Shown here: positions 53,039 through 62,921 of the stretch, one piece after another
Layout: each line of letters starts with the position of its first letter
Position numbering within the stretch: the first letter of the stretch is position 1
Assembly: GCA_963747105.1 (NCBI GenBank)
Contig: CAVVEC010000004.1
Coordinates: 1 to 64,000, forward strand
Reading direction: 5' to 3'
DNA from: CAVVEC01 sp963747105
GTDB lineage: Bacteria; Acidobacteriota; Terriglobia; Terriglobales; Acidobacteriaceae
DNA length: 64,000 bases
Program-made: the position numbers and the translations under genes
The notes under the pieces: model-generated
Database searches by the model: none
What the model was told of the DNA's origin: nothing
The model's input: only the letters and a program-made list of their open reading frames with translations

Positions 53039-54455
53039 CTATACCTTCACCCCCAAGGCCCGCATGGCCTCTCCCACAATGTAGATGGAACCCGTTATGA
53101 CCACAACGCCTTGGGAACCCGCCAACGCACTGCCTCGCTCCACCGCGGAAGCCACGTCTGATGCATCCTCGATGTTGGTCGAGGTCCGCATAGCGGCCTG
53201 ACGAATCTCGTCCTGGGTCGCCGAGCGCGGATTGTCGGCACGCGTGGCGATGACCCGCTCGGCCAGCGGGAAAAGGATCTCCGCGATCTCTCCAATCGCC
53301 TTATCCCGCATTGCGCCAAAGACGAAAGTCAGCGGCCGGTCTTCATAAACAGCGGACAAAGTGGATCGCAACGCCCAGGCTCCCGCCGGGTTATGTGCCA
53401 CATCGAACACATACTCCGGCGCACTATCTGCGGCGGGAATTACCTGGAACCGCCCGGGCCACTGCGTTTCGCGGATGCCGCGTTCGATGTTGTCCGAGGT
53501 GATTGCGAATCCCTGCTTGCTCAGTTCTTCCGCCGCCGCAATCGCCAAGGCCACATTCCTTAATTGATGCCGGCCGACCAGTGGTGTTTCCACCAGGATC
53601 TGCTTGCCCATTACCTGCAGCGGATAGCGGGAAACGGGCTTACCGTTGCCCTTCTCGGCGATCTCTGCGCCGACCTTCGCGTCCTCTGCGTTTAAAAGCT
53701 CTCCCTCGGAAGCGGCAGAAAGCCGGAAATACTGGGCGCTTGCCAGGCGAAACCGGTGGAACGTACGGCGCCGCGCTCACGCCCTGCGCTCCCAGTTCCA
53801 GAATCGTATTCCCGATCACTTCATTGGCCTGGGGCTGTTGCGGCAACGTCACCACGATCCCGCCCGGCCGAATAATTCCTGCTTTCTCGCGCGCGATTTC
53901 GGCCACGGTATTCCCCAGAAATTTCTGGTGGTCGAGGGCGATGTCCGTGATCACGCTCACCCGTGGTTCAATTACGTTGGTTGCGTCCAAGCGCCCGCCC
54001 ATGCCGACTTCCAGGACGGCGATCTCCACTTTATTCTGCGCAAAGTATTCGAATGCGATCGCGGTCAGCATCTCGAAAAAGCTGGGATGCCACGGTAACT
54101 CGCCGTCCTCGACCAGCCGCTCGGCCGTACGATCCACCAAGTCATGCAGCAAGGCGAAATCGTCGTCGCTGATCTCGTTGCTATCGATGCGAATGCGCTC
54201 ATTGATCCGCACCAGGTGCGGCGACGTGTACAGCCCGGTGCGCAAACTGGCAGACCGCAGAATCGACGCCAGCGTGGCTGCGGTCGAACCTTTGCCGTTG
54301 GTCCCCGCGATGAGCAGGCTTGGAAATCGCCGCTCCGGATGATGCAAAGCTCCCAGCAGCACTCGCATGTGCGCCAAGTCGAATTTCTGCGGCGGCGTCT
54401 GTGCCAGTTCATGGCCCAGCGCATACATGCGAGCAAGGGCAGTTTCGTAGGACAT
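53039..54455 (-). CDS. folC: Folylpolyglutamate synthase/dihydrofolate synthase, one frameshift
   Basis: About 472 residues when joined. First frame (ATG 54455): LLIAGTNGKGSTAATLASIL (P-loop), SPHLVRINERIRI, EVGMGGRLDATNV, ITDIALDHQKFLGNT. After a shift near 53735-53745 the second frame reads YFRLSAASEGELLNAEDAKV, then MGKQILVETPLVGRHQLRNV, VFDVAHNPAGAWAL, RVIATRADNPRSA to the end. The NAEDAKVGAEIAEKGNGK stretch is read from CGCAGAGGACGCG-type repeat words. Adds glutamates to folates. accD-folC order is common in bacteria. Confidence 0.88.
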
Positions 54456-54610
54456 GGAGCTGTCAGCCTTCAGCTATCAGCTTTCAGATTACCAGTTTGC
54501 AGGTGAGGATTCGGAGTTCGCCACGATATAGCAGTCAAGGTGGAAAGATGCGGTTTGAATGGGTAAGAAGCCGACTGGCTGACGGCTGAAAGCTGACGGC
54601 TGGCAGCTAA
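54455..54610. repeat. CAGCTTTCAGC-type short-period repeat between accD and folC
   Basis: GAGCTGTCAGCCTTCAGCTA, TCAGCTTTCAG, then GGCTGACGGCTGAAAGCTGA and GGCTGGCAGC: CAGC-based seven-base words read in one direction, then their complements, so the two halves can pair into a long hairpin. Confidence 0.6.
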
Positions 54611-55455
54611 GCTGCCGCCGCCATGAACTCCAGCGCCCGTCCAATATAGGGCTTGAGCTGCTTGCGCGGCACCACCGCGTCCAGCATTCCATGTTCCATA
54701 AGGAACTCGGCGCGCTGGAACCCCAACGGCAGTTTTTGGCGGATCGTCTGCTCGATAACGCGCGGCCCGGCGAACCCGATCAAAGCGCCTGGTTCGGCAA
54801 TATTCAGATCGCCCAGCATGGCAAACGAGGCGGTTACGCCCCCGGTAGTCGGGTCGGTCAGCAAAGAGATGAACGGTACTCTGGCTTCGTCCAAGCGCGC
54901 CAGCGCGGCCGAGATCTTGGCCAGTTGCATCAGGCTGATGACGCCTTCCATCATGCGCGCCCCGCCCGAGGCCGAAACAATGATGATGGGCGCCTTGCTT
55001 TCGGTCGCCTGTTCGATGGCGCGCGTGATCGCCTCGCCCACCACCGCACCCATGCTCCCGCCAATGAACGAGTACTCCATGGCGCTTACAATCACGGGAC
55101 GCCCGTTTAGTTTGCCGCGGGCGTTGATCACGGCGTCTTTCAGGCCAGTATCGGCCTGTGCCTGCCGCAGACGAGAAGAGTAAGCCTTCAAGTCCACAAA
55201 TTTCAGCGGATCGGTCGAGACCAAATTGGAGTCGAAAATCTCGTACTGGTTATCGTCCAGGAGTGTTGCCAGGCGCGCCCGCGCATCAATGCGGAAGTGA
55301 TGATCGCACTTGGGGCAAACGTTCAGGTTATCTTCCAGGTCCTTTTTCCAGATGATCTGACGGCAGTGCTCACACTTCACCCACAGACCCTCAGTTCGGA
55401 CCTTTTTTTCGCCCGAGGTATCCAGTTCGCCGGATTGTCGCTTGAACCAAGCCAT
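54607..55455 (-). CDS. accD: Acetyl-CoA carboxylase carboxyltransferase beta subunit
   Basis: 282 residues. N-terminal zinc ribbon (CEHCRQIIWKKDLEDNLNVC, PKCDHHF) and the carboxyltransferase core (VSAMEYSFIGGSMGAVVGEA, ASGGARMMEGVISLMQLAKI, TTGGVTASFAMLGDLNIAEP, ALIGFAGPRVIEQTIRQKL). First committed step of fatty-acid synthesis, in complex with AccA. Full-length, no break. Confidence 0.96.
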   Translation of the reverse strand: MAWFKRQSGELDTSGEKKVRTEGLWVKCEHCRQIIWKKDLEDNLNVCPKCDHHFRIDARARLATLLDDNQYEIFDSNLVSTDPLKFVDLKAYSSRLRQAQADTGLKDAVINARGKLNGRPVIVSAMEYSFIGGSMGAVVGEAITRAIEQATESKAPIIIVSASGGARMMEGVISLMQLAKISAALARLDEARVPFISLLTDPTTGGVTASFAMLGDLNIAEPGALIGFAGPRVIEQTIRQKLPLGFQRAEFLMEHGMLDAVVPRKQLKPYIGRALEFMAAAA

Positions 55456-55457
55456 AA

Positions 55458-55542
55458 AACCAGTAGCTGGTAGCTAGTAGTTGGTAGCTAGGACTTCACA
55501 GGCGACCTTAGCTACTAGCAGCTCGCTACTAATATTCGATTC
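55458..55542. repeat. TAGCTGGTAGC short-period inverted repeat
   Basis: CCAGTAGCTGGTAGCTAGTA, GTTGGTAGCTAGGA, then TTAGCTACTAGCAGCTCGCT: direct words TAGCTGG/TAGCTAG on the left, complementary words on the right. Fills the space between accD start and cobO stop. Confidence 0.6.
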
Positions 55543-56065
55543 CCCTCTGCGCCATTACGCCCTTCTCATACGCGTGCTTCACTTGGCGCATTTCGGTGAC
55601 GGTATCCGCCAGTTCGACAATTGTCGGATGCGCGTTCCTGCCCGTCAAGATAACATGCACCATTTCCGGCTTCTTCTTCAGGCCTTCGACCACCTTGGCC
55701 GGATCGAGCATGCCATAGCTGATGGCGTAATTGATCTCATCCAGGATGACCAGATCCCAGGTGCCGGAGCGAATTGCCTTTTCAGCCTCCGCCCAGGCTT
55801 CCTCGACCATCCGGACGTCTTCGGGATCCGGCTTCTCGGTCCCCACTTTGACAAAGCCTCGGCCCATCTGTTTCATGACGAACTTGTCACCGAACGCCTG
55901 AACCGCGTCCAGTTCGCCGTAGTGCCACGAGCCTTTCAGGAATTGCAGCATGAGCACGCGCATGCCCTGGCCCACGGCCCGCAATGCTGTCCCCATGGCG
56001 GCGGTAGTTTTGCCCTTACCCGGCCCGGTATTCACGATGATCAGACCACGGCGAACGTCCTGCAT
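55529..56065 (-). CDS. cobO: Cob(I)alamin adenosyltransferase, CobA/CobO type
   Basis: 178 residues. P-loop NTGPGKGKTTAAMGTALRAV, KGSWHYGELDAVQAFGDKFV, WDLVILDEINYAISYGMLD (Walker B) and VHVILTGRNAHPTIVELAD. It adenosylates cobalt in corrinoids. A lone cobO means either de novo or salvaged B12 is activated. Full-length. Confidence 0.92.
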   Translation of the reverse strand: MQDVRRGLIIVNTGPGKGKTTAAMGTALRAVGQGMRVLMLQFLKGSWHYGELDAVQAFGDKFVMKQMGRGFVKVGTEKPDPEDVRMVEEAWAEAEKAIRSGTWDLVILDEINYAISYGMLDPAKVVEGLKKKPEMVHVILTGRNAHPTIVELADTVTEMRQVKHAYEKGVMAQRGIEY

Positions 56066-56156
56066 ACTGGATAGTTCCTGATTGTACCTGTTCGGGGCGG
56101 AGGCGGTGATCCAGTAGAGCGGCCGGTGCGACGGGCCGTGTGAGACCGCGAGCGGG

Positions 56157-56318
56157 TTACGGCATCTCGATCACTTGCCGCAGGTCAACTTTTTCGTCCG
56201 AGACCGATGGAGTTTCTCCCGTGAGCAGCTTGGCTGCGATCCGCAATGCCTCAACTTCTTTCCTGACTCGCAGCAGTTCCTGCTCTTTCATCCTTAGCAC
56301 TTCCATGGGGTTCTTCAT
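56157..56318 (-). CDS. Small helical protein (53 aa)
   Basis: ATG 56318 to TAA 56157: MKNPMEVLRMKEQELLRVRK, then EVEALRIAAKLLTGETPSVS and DEKVDLRQVIEMP. Heptad-like L/V spacing suggests a coiled coil. Short proteins with this start are recalled from Acidobacteriota and are unassigned. It is clean and has a normal ATG. Confidence 0.55.
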   Translation of the reverse strand: MKNPMEVLRMKEQELLRVRKEVEALRIAAKLLTGETPSVSDEKVDLRQVIEMP

Positions 56319-56413
56319 GAGGGCTCCCGACTACCGACGTAGTCACCGACTCTAAACCTGCGGGCCGTCGTTGACAAATATCACGAAGGTACACGACTGA
56401 TTTCCGAATAAAG

Positions 56414-56857
56414 TTAGTGACCAAGATGATAGGGATGTCCTTTTAAGATGGTGAATCCCCGATAGAGCTGTTCGAGCAGGACCACGCGCGCCAATTCATG
56501 GGCAAGCGTCATCCTACCCAGCGAGAGCACCAGCGTCGCGGCCTGCCTTGCTTGGTCCGTGAATCCGTCCGCCGACCCCACGGCGAAAAGCAGCGGCAAA
56601 GGATTGCGATCCTGGTTGTCCCCGAGAAACTTTGCCAATTCTTCAGAGGAAAGCTGTTTTCCGCGGCTGTCCAGTAGCACCAGCGTGTGCCGGGTCGGGC
56701 GCGCCCCCGGCCCGCACAGCATCAGCAAAGCAGATTCATCCTTTAGCCCGACCCCTTCGACTTGGGCGTAGCGGGCCAGCCGTTTCAGGTACTCGTCAGT
56801 TAACGCCTGGATCGCGGGCTCCTTGGTTTTGCCAATCCAGGCGATTTTGAGTTTCAC
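56414..56857 (-). CDS. rlmH: 23S rRNA (pseudouridine1915-N3)-methyltransferase
   Basis: About 147 residues from GTG 56857 (VKLKIAWIGKTKEPAIQALT). SPOUT methyltransferase trefoil-knot signatures: LVLLDSRGKQLSSEELAKFL, FAVGSADGFTD, LSLGRMTLAHELARVVLLEQ, LYRGFTILKGHPYHLGH. An upstream ATG at 56875 is open but out of family range. Modifies the ribosome decoding region helix 69. Confidence 0.92.
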   Translation of the reverse strand: MKLKIAWIGKTKEPAIQALTDEYLKRLARYAQVEGVGLKDESALLMLCGPGARPTRHTLVLLDSRGKQLSSEELAKFLGDNQDRNPLPLLFAVGSADGFTDQARQAATLVLSLGRMTLAHELARVVLLEQLYRGFTILKGHPYHLGH

Positions 56858-56888
56858 GAAAGGATTTAAACACACCGCGAACGAGGAA

Positions 56889-57731
56889 TCACGTTTGGCG
56901 GGCCTTCGTCCCCGCCGCCAGCACTACCACCGCGCCGAACTTGATGCTGTCGCCGTCGCTGTACTTGCGAACCGACTGGAGCACCTCGCGATTCATTTCG
57001 TCCCGCTTAACCTCGGGCACGCGCTTGACCATTGGCAGGAAGGGCGTCGACACAGCCCGCACTTGTTCCCAGATTTCTTCTGCGCCACCGGGCCAGGTCC
57101 AAGGCAGCGACTTGGTTTGTTCCTCAATTCGTTCAAATCCCGCCTGCTGCAATGCCGCCGAAAGGCTGCCGGGTTGCCCATATCTGCATGGATCCTGATC
57201 AGGGTCGGTCCGGGGCCCGCCTGCGTACTTGTGTGCGATGCCCAGCATGCTTGACCAGAAAGGCTGCTCAAAAGGTCCCCAAGCCATAAAACACGCCCGC
57301 GCTCCAGGTTTCAAAACCCGGCGTGCTTCCTGGAGAGCCTCGCTCCGAAAGAACATGACCCCGAAGCGGGAAGTCACCAGATCGAAACTGCTGTCGGGAA
57401 AAGGCAGTTGATGAGCGTCGGCTTGCTTGGTCGAAAAATTTGTCAACCCACGCTCGCGAGCCCGCTGGTCACAGACTTCCAGAAGTTCGGGACTAAGATC
57501 AAGAGCAGTGACATGACCTTCGGAGCCGACGCGTGACGCCAGGGTGATTGCGGGCTCACCTGTGCCGCTGGCCAAATCCAGAATCTTCATGCCCGGTCGC
57601 GGCCCCGCGTATTCGACCAGTGCCTCGGTAACGGGGCGCCCCATAGCGGCGGACTTTGCCTTCCACTTCTCAGCGGCAAGCAATCGGTAGGAAGCGCCCC
57701 ACTGCGGATTCGAATTGTTCGGTGAACTCAT
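56889..57731 (-). CDS. Class I SAM methyltransferase (UbiE-like)
   Basis: 280 residues from ATG 57731 (MSSPNNSNPQWGASYRLLAA). Motif I MKILDLASGTGEPAITLASR, ALDLSPELLEVC, QADAHQLPFPDSSFDLVTSR and EARRVLKPGARACFMAWGPF. Similar to UbiE/menaquinone and small-molecule methyltransferases. Substrate not inferable. Stop is 31 bases upstream of the rlmH start; likely one operon. Confidence 0.88.
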   Translation of the reverse strand: MSSPNNSNPQWGASYRLLAAEKWKAKSAAMGRPVTEALVEYAGPRPGMKILDLASGTGEPAITLASRVGSEGHVTALDLSPELLEVCDQRARERGLTNFSTKQADAHQLPFPDSSFDLVTSRFGVMFFRSEALQEARRVLKPGARACFMAWGPFEQPFWSSMLGIAHKYAGGPRTDPDQDPCRYGQPGSLSAALQQAGFERIEEQTKSLPWTWPGGAEEIWEQVRAVSTPFLPMVKRVPEVKRDEMNREVLQSVRKYSDGDSIKFGAVVVLAAGTKARQT

Positions 57732-57857
57732 AAGAAGGCTCGGACCTCGCATCTATGCGAATCAGCACGACCAGACTCTTGTAGTTCATTCCCTCTCGCT
57801 CTCCGTGGAATCACGGAGAATCCCTGGCCGGGGCAAAATAGGTTCAATCCGGTCACG

Positions 57858-58273
57858 CTATGCCGGCTTCCTGGTAACGCTGTGCCCCGAGGAGCGCTTT
57901 ACCCTGCTTCCAGCCCCTGCCTCGGACGGCGCCAGCCGCTTGGCCGACTTCCACAGACGCTCCAAATCGTAATACTTGCGAGCCTTCTCTGAGAAAATGT
58001 GCACCACGAAATCGACATAATCGAGCAACACCCATTCGGCTTGTTTGTAGCCTTCCACATGAGTGGGGCGCAGCCCGGACTTCTCCAGCCGCTCCTCCAC
58101 TTCGTCAGAGATGGCCTGGATCTGCCGCGGATTCGTCCCGCTGCACACCACGAAGTAGTCGGTGAATGCGCCCGATCCTTTTCCAGCTCCAGAATCGTGA
58201 TTTCCTCCGCCTTCTTCTCCTGGCAGGCGCTGATGGCTTCGGCTAGCTGTCGCTTCAGATCGTTCTTCTTCAT
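57858..58273 (-). CDS. rsfS: Ribosome silencing factor RsfS, one frameshift
   Basis: ATG 58273 begins MKKNDLKRQLAEAISACQEK, then EEITILELEK. The frame changes near 58175, after which AFTDYFVVCSGTNPRQIQAI, SDEVEERLEKSGLRPTHVEG and VLLDYVDFVVHIFSEKARKY follow: the DUF143/RsfS core that binds L14 and blocks subunit joining. C-terminal tail Lys/Arg rich. nadD lies just upstream, the usual nadD-rsfS order. Confidence 0.88.
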
Positions 58274-58399
58274 GCAGAGTTGGTCTCGGTCCTTCGTCGT
58301 CGCCGGCGGTCTCGGACCGGCCTCCCATTGTAAATTACGGCGGTCCACCGATCCTTGGATGCTCGTGGTATCGCACTGCGAATTGGTCAGCCCGTTGCG

Positions 58400-58443
58400 A
58401 AGGACGAATGACCGACAACGAAGGGCCAACGGCCAAGGGCTAG
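58400..58443. repeat. GGGCCAACGGCCAAGGGC short-period repeat
   Basis: GACCGACAACGAAGGGCCAA and CGGCCAAGGGCTAG repeat CCAACG/CCAAGG words at the nadD end, the reverse-complement style of the GTTGGTCGTTCG array at 62812. Confidence 0.5.
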
Positions 58444-59159
58444 CGGCCTTTATACAATTCCATCTTCTTGATGTAGTCCGCCACGGCCGGGTCCACGAGC
58501 TTTGTCAAGGGCCGCTTGGCAATCACCGCGTTCCGGATCGCCGTCGCCGAAACGTTTTGATGCACGTTTTCCAGCAGGTGCACGGTGGCTCCTGGAAGCA
58601 CCAGGTCACCCTTTGCCGGTTGCTTGGCGAATGGCCTGGTCACAGCCGCCCTGGGGCGAAGCTTTTCCGGGAGCGCGTTGGCTACATCAGCCAGGGAATA
58701 TCCCGGACGGCTCGCCACGATGAATTCACACTCGCGGAACAGCGCCTCCGCCTCGTGCCATTTCGCAATGTCATTGAAAGCATCAATGCCGATCAGAAAA
58801 AGCAGGCGGTCGCTCTTCTTTAACGTCTGTTTCAGTCGCCGAACGGTATCGATCGTGTAATTCATCGCCAGAGCCGCAGGCTGGGATTGATCTTTCTGGC
58901 CGGTGACGCGGGGCACGGCTGCCTCTCCCGGAGCCTCCAAAAGAGAAGGGATGAATGCCTTCTCACTCATGGTCGCCAGAACCACCATCGCGTAGCGCTG
59001 GAAATAGGAAGCCAGAGGCTGCCGCGTTTTGTGAGGCGGAATGCTGGCGGGAACGAAGTAGATCCGTCCCAGTTCAAAGCGTTCTCGCGCCGCCTGCGCC
59101 AAGGCGAGGTGCCCGCGGTGAATGGGATCAAACGTCCCGCCAAAGAGTCCGATGTTCAT
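58440..59159 (-). CDS. nadD: Nicotinate-nucleotide adenylyltransferase
   Basis: 239 residues. Nucleotidyltransferase motif GLFGGTFDPIHRGHLAL, FVPASIPPHK, LLFLIGIDAFNDIAKWHEAE and NVSATAIRNAV (the SxTxxR-like end motif). Makes NaAD from NaMN in NAD synthesis. Somewhat longer than usual (about 210). The rsfS gene follows after about 165 bases with GACCGACAACGAAGGGCCAA repeats between them. Confidence 0.93.
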   Translation of the reverse strand: MNIGLFGGTFDPIHRGHLALAQAARERFELGRIYFVPASIPPHKTRQPLASYFQRYAMVVLATMSEKAFIPSLLEAPGEAAVPRVTGQKDQSQPAALAMNYTIDTVRRLKQTLKKSDRLLFLIGIDAFNDIAKWHEAEALFRECEFIVASRPGYSLADVANALPEKLRPRAAVTRPFAKQPAKGDLVLPGATVHLLENVHQNVSATAIRNAVIAKRPLTKLVDPAVADYIKKMELYKGR

Positions 59160-59396
59160 GTCGGTCTAATAACTGGACAAGTCCAGCACGTTTCTGTCTC
59201 GGCCATTCCCCCTTGCCCGGCTTGGTGCCGATTCTGGGGATTCAGGGGATTGGCAAAATCCACAGCCGCATCTTGTTGTAAATTCAGAGCCACAGTTGCA
59301 ATTGTGGTTGTCCGCATGGTCAGCGCCCATCCATCCGCAATCACCTGAACTCCCGTAACTCGCGGAGTTCCCGTTTTGGAACTAGATTTGGTCAGT

Positions 59397-61679
59397 ATGC
59401 GAGTGAAGCTCCCCCTTCTCCGCACCCGCTACATTGCTCCGGCCCGGGCCCCCATTCTCCGGTACGGCGTCGCCGTGCTCAGTATTACCCTCGCCTTGAT
59501 CCCGGCGTTGATGCTTCCGACGTGGTGGAAAGCCGCCTGGTTGTGTTTGCCGTTGCGATCATGGTCAGCGCCTGGTACGGCGGCTGGAAACCCGGCCTGG
59601 TGGCCACGTCTTTCGCTCTTACGGTCAGTGCCTATTTCTCCCTGGCCGGAGAGCATTCTCCAACCGAGTATCGCAAAGCCATCATACATCTCACGCTGTT
59701 CGTGTTCGTAGCGCTGTTGATCTGCTCCTTCAACGCGGCGCTGCGTTCAGCTCAGGAGGGTCTACGCCGCTCGGAAGTCAATTTTCGCTCTCTCGTGACC
59801 AATGCCCCCTATGGCATTTGCCGTTGCGACTCCGTCGGCATATTGCTCAGTGCCAATCCTGCACTGGTGAGCATGCTGGGTTACTCTTCCGCGTCGGAAC
59901 TGGTCGGGCGCAATCTGGCGAATCTATACGCTGATTCCCAGCAGTGGTTCCTGTCGCCGACTATTTTCGCGCCTCGCAGCGCTTCAACGGATTGGTTGCT
60001 GATTGGGTCCGCAAGGAGCGGCGATCCGGTAACCGTGCGCCTGTCCGGGAGCACCATCCGCGGAGAAGAGGAATGCCGTTTTTTTCGAACTCTTCGCCGA
60101 AGACGTCACCGAGCATCGAGCGCTGGAGCAGCAACTTCGCCAGGCCCAGAAGATGGAAGCCGTCGGACGCCTGGCCGGCGGCATCGCGCACGACTTCAAC
60201 AATCTGCTCATGGTGATCTCCGGCTACTGCGAGTTCCTGCTGGACCGGATCGGCCCTGATCCCGTGGTGCGCGGGCCCGGCGCAGGAGATCGCCAAGGCC
60301 GCCAACCGGGCCACCTCGCTCACGCGCCAGCTATTGGCCTTCAGCCGCAAGCAGATGCTGACGCCCAAGGTCGCTCGACCTCAATGCCGTCGTCACCGAA
60401 AACATCAAGATGCTGACCCGCCTGATCGGCGAAGACATTGATCTGGTCATGGTGCCAGGCAGCGACCTGGGCGCGGTGAAGGCCGATCCTGGCCAGATGG
60501 AGCAAGTAATCATGAATCTGGCCGTCAATGCCCGCGATGCCATGCCGCGTGGCGGCAAACTCACCATCGAGACCGCCAACGTTTCGCTGGACGAAAGTTA
60601 TGCCCGTCTCCATGCCCCCGCGGAACCCGGTGAGTACGTGATGCTCGCCATCAGTGACACTGGCATGGGCATGGATTCGGAAACTCAAAGCCACATCTTC
60701 GAGCCTTTCTTCACCACCAAAGGATCCAAGGGTACCGGTCTGGGACTTTCCACGGTCTACGGCATCGTCAAGCAGAGCGGAGGCTACGTCTGGGTCTACA
60801 GCGAGCCTGGCAAGGGAACATCATTCAAGGTTTATCTGCCCGCGCGTAAGCGCGACTGGAGAGCCGATGTCAATCATGCCGCAGCCGTCAGTTTCGGGAG
60901 TTGAAGTTGCGCCCGGCCACGAAACCATTCTGCTGGTCGAAGACGAGGTCACCGTCCGCCAGCTTGCCCGTGAATATCTGGAGGCTCAGGGCTACACCGT
61001 GATCGAAGCGCCCGACCGCGCGACTGCCCTGCAACTATCCCAGGCTCACACAGACAACATTCATCTATTGCTGACTGATGTGATCATGCCCGGAATGAAC
61101 GGGCGGGAACTCGGCCAGTTGACTCCCCGGCGGCCCGAAATGAAGGTGCTATATATGTCGGGCTATACCGAGAATGCCATTGGACACAACGGCACCCTGG
61201 ACGCCGGCATCACGCTGCTCCAGAAGCCATTTACTCTTCCCACACTCAAGGTCAAGGTGCGGGAAGTGCTCGACACACCGCTCCCCACGGAGGTTGCCAT
61301 GCCAGCTCGCTTAGTCGGACAAATTCGCGTCAACCACGCCAAAGAAAAGTTGTCTCCGTTCCGTGCCCAACGTTTCCAACTCCACCTGCCGCTGAAGTAC
61401 CGGCAGTTGGGGGAAAACGATTGGCGCGTGGGCACCACCGAAAATATCAGCCGCTCGGGTCTGCTGTTCCGGGCGGAAGAGATGGTTCCAGCCAGCGCAC
61501 AGCTTGAGATCAATCTGGTGCTGCCCGCGGAAATCGCCGGGCTGTCGGCGGCCGAAGTGATCTGCCGCGGCGAGGTGGTGCGCACGATGGAGGCCGAAAC
61601 TCCTGCGATGAGCCCGGCTCTCGCCGCCAAGATCCTGCAATACCACTTCCAGCACGGCTCGAAGGTGCAAGAAGCTTAG
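59397..61679 (+). CDS. Hybrid histidine kinase with REC and PilZ-like domains, about five frameshifts
   Basis: Joined architecture: DUF4118-like membrane sensor (ALMLPT; VVFAVAIMVSAWYGGWKPGL; FALTVSAYFSLAGEHSPTEY), PAS (SEVNFRSLVTNAPYGICRCD), HisKA with GRLAGGIAHDFNNLL (phosphate-acceptor His), HATPase_c (VIMNLAVNARDAMPRGGKL; LAISDTGMGMDSET; GTGLGLSTVYGIVKQSGGYV), then a receiver (TILLVEDEVTVRQLAREYL; LLLTDVIMPGMNGREL; LQKPFT), then a PilZ-like beta-barrel (RAQRF ... ENISRSGLLFRAEEMVPAS). Breaks near 59520, 60070-60110, 60270, 60375 and 60845. A PilZ end suggests c-di-GMP input. Signal unknown. Confidence 0.82.
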
Positions 61680-61700
61680 TCAGGCGCCTTGCGCCGCTAA

Positions 61701-62811
61701 CTAGTGCGGCGAGCCCCTCGGTGCCCTTCCAGAGACCTCTGTGTGCTCGGCGTCCTCTGTGGTCGAGCGGTTCTCCTTAACCGCGTTAGCCGAAGCCTGG
61801 AGCCGCGCTTGCTCCACCTTGTCGGCCATCGCGTACTTCAACGCATCAATGCCTTTGCCGGTCACCGCGGAGATCGGAAATAACTCCAGACCGTTCTTTT
61901 TGCAATATCGCCTTAGCTTCGCCAGCTTGTCTTTATTGGCGATATCTATCTTCGAGGCCACCATGATCACCGGCTTTTGGTCGAGTTGCGCGCCGAAGCT
62001 GGCCAGTTCCCCATTGATGACTTCAACGTCCTTCACCGGATCGGGTCGGCCACTCGCGTCCGACACATCCACCAGATGCACCAGAAGGCGCGTGCGCTCG
62101 ATGTGGCGCAGGAACTGCGTGCCCAGGCCCGATCCCGTGTGCGCCCCTTCGATGAGGCCGGGAATGTCGGCCACGACGAAGCTCCGCTCCTCCGGCTCTT
62201 GGCCGACGGCAACGACACCAAGATTCGGCTGCAGGGTGGTAAAAGGATAATCCGCAATCTTCGGGCGGGCTGCGGAAATGCGCGAGATCAGAGTTGATTT
62301 GCCGACATTGGGATAACCCACCAGGCCAACGTCAGCCAGGAGCTTTAATTCCAGCCGAAAGACGCGTTCTTCACCCGGTCGCCCCTCTTCGTGCTCGCGC
62401 GGGCGCCTGGTGAGTGGAGGTGGCGAACCGGGCATTGCCTCTGCCGCCGCGGCCACCGCAGGCAATCACGATGCGCTCATCGGCACGCGAGAAGTCGTGC
62501 ACTGGTTCATCCGTCTCCGCGTCGTACACAATCGTCCCCACGGGCACTTTCAAAAGCACATCCTCGCCTTCGCGCCCGGTGTGGTTGGAGCCTTCGCCGT
62601 GGCGCCCGCGCTGGGCTTTGTATTCAGGATTGAAGCGGAAATGCACCAGCGTGTTGTGGCGCTCGCTGGATTCCATAAGGACGTCGCCGCCTTTACCGCC
62701 GTCTCCGCCCGACGGCCCGCCTCGCGGAACATACTTCTCGCGGCGAAAGGCCATGCAGCCATTACCGCCGTCGCCGGCCTTCACGCGGATTGTAGCTTCA
62801 TCGATGAACAT
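61701..62811 (-). CDS. obgE: Obg family GTPase, one frameshift
   Basis: About 370 residues. ATG 62811 starts MFIDEATIRVKAGDGGNGCM, the Gly-rich Obg fold (GGPSGGDGGKGGDVLMESSE, ACGGRGGRGNARFATSTHQA). After a shift near 62390-62400: ELKLLADVGLVGYPNVGKST (G1), DIPGLIEGAHTGSGLGTQFL (G3), VASKIDIANKD (G4), ISAVTGKGIDALKYAMADK (G5). The last residues RSTTEDAEHTEVSGR are read from CACAGAGGACGCCGAGCACA repeat words. Essential in ribosome assembly; follows rpmA as in most bacteria. Confidence 0.9.
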
Positions 62812-62850
62812 CAGTTGTTGGTCGTTCGTCGTTGGTCGTTGGCAAAAACA
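62812..62850. repeat. GTTGTTGGTCGTTCG short-period repeat
   Basis: CAGTTGTTGGTCGTTCGTCG and TTGGTCGTTGGC: seven-base GTTGGTC words repeated immediately upstream of obgE. Confidence 0.5.
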
Positions 62851-62885
62851 AAAGCCTCGCATCGCGAGGCTGTCTGCCGGCCGTG

Positions 62886-62909
62886 TGGGCGCGGACATTC
62901 CTGTCCGCG
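62886..62909 (+). repeat. GTGG-headed palindrome between obgE and rpmA
   Basis: GTGG, then CGCGGACA TTCC TGTCCGCG, a perfect 8-bp stem. Looks like a variant of the RAYT-type REP with a TTCC loop. Confidence 0.55.
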
Positions 62910-62921
62910 GATCCAGCAAGC

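Noticed and set aside
54455..55542. Possible CRISPR array in repeated short words
   Set aside because: Repeats are 6-9 bases without spacers of constant size, and there are no cas genes.
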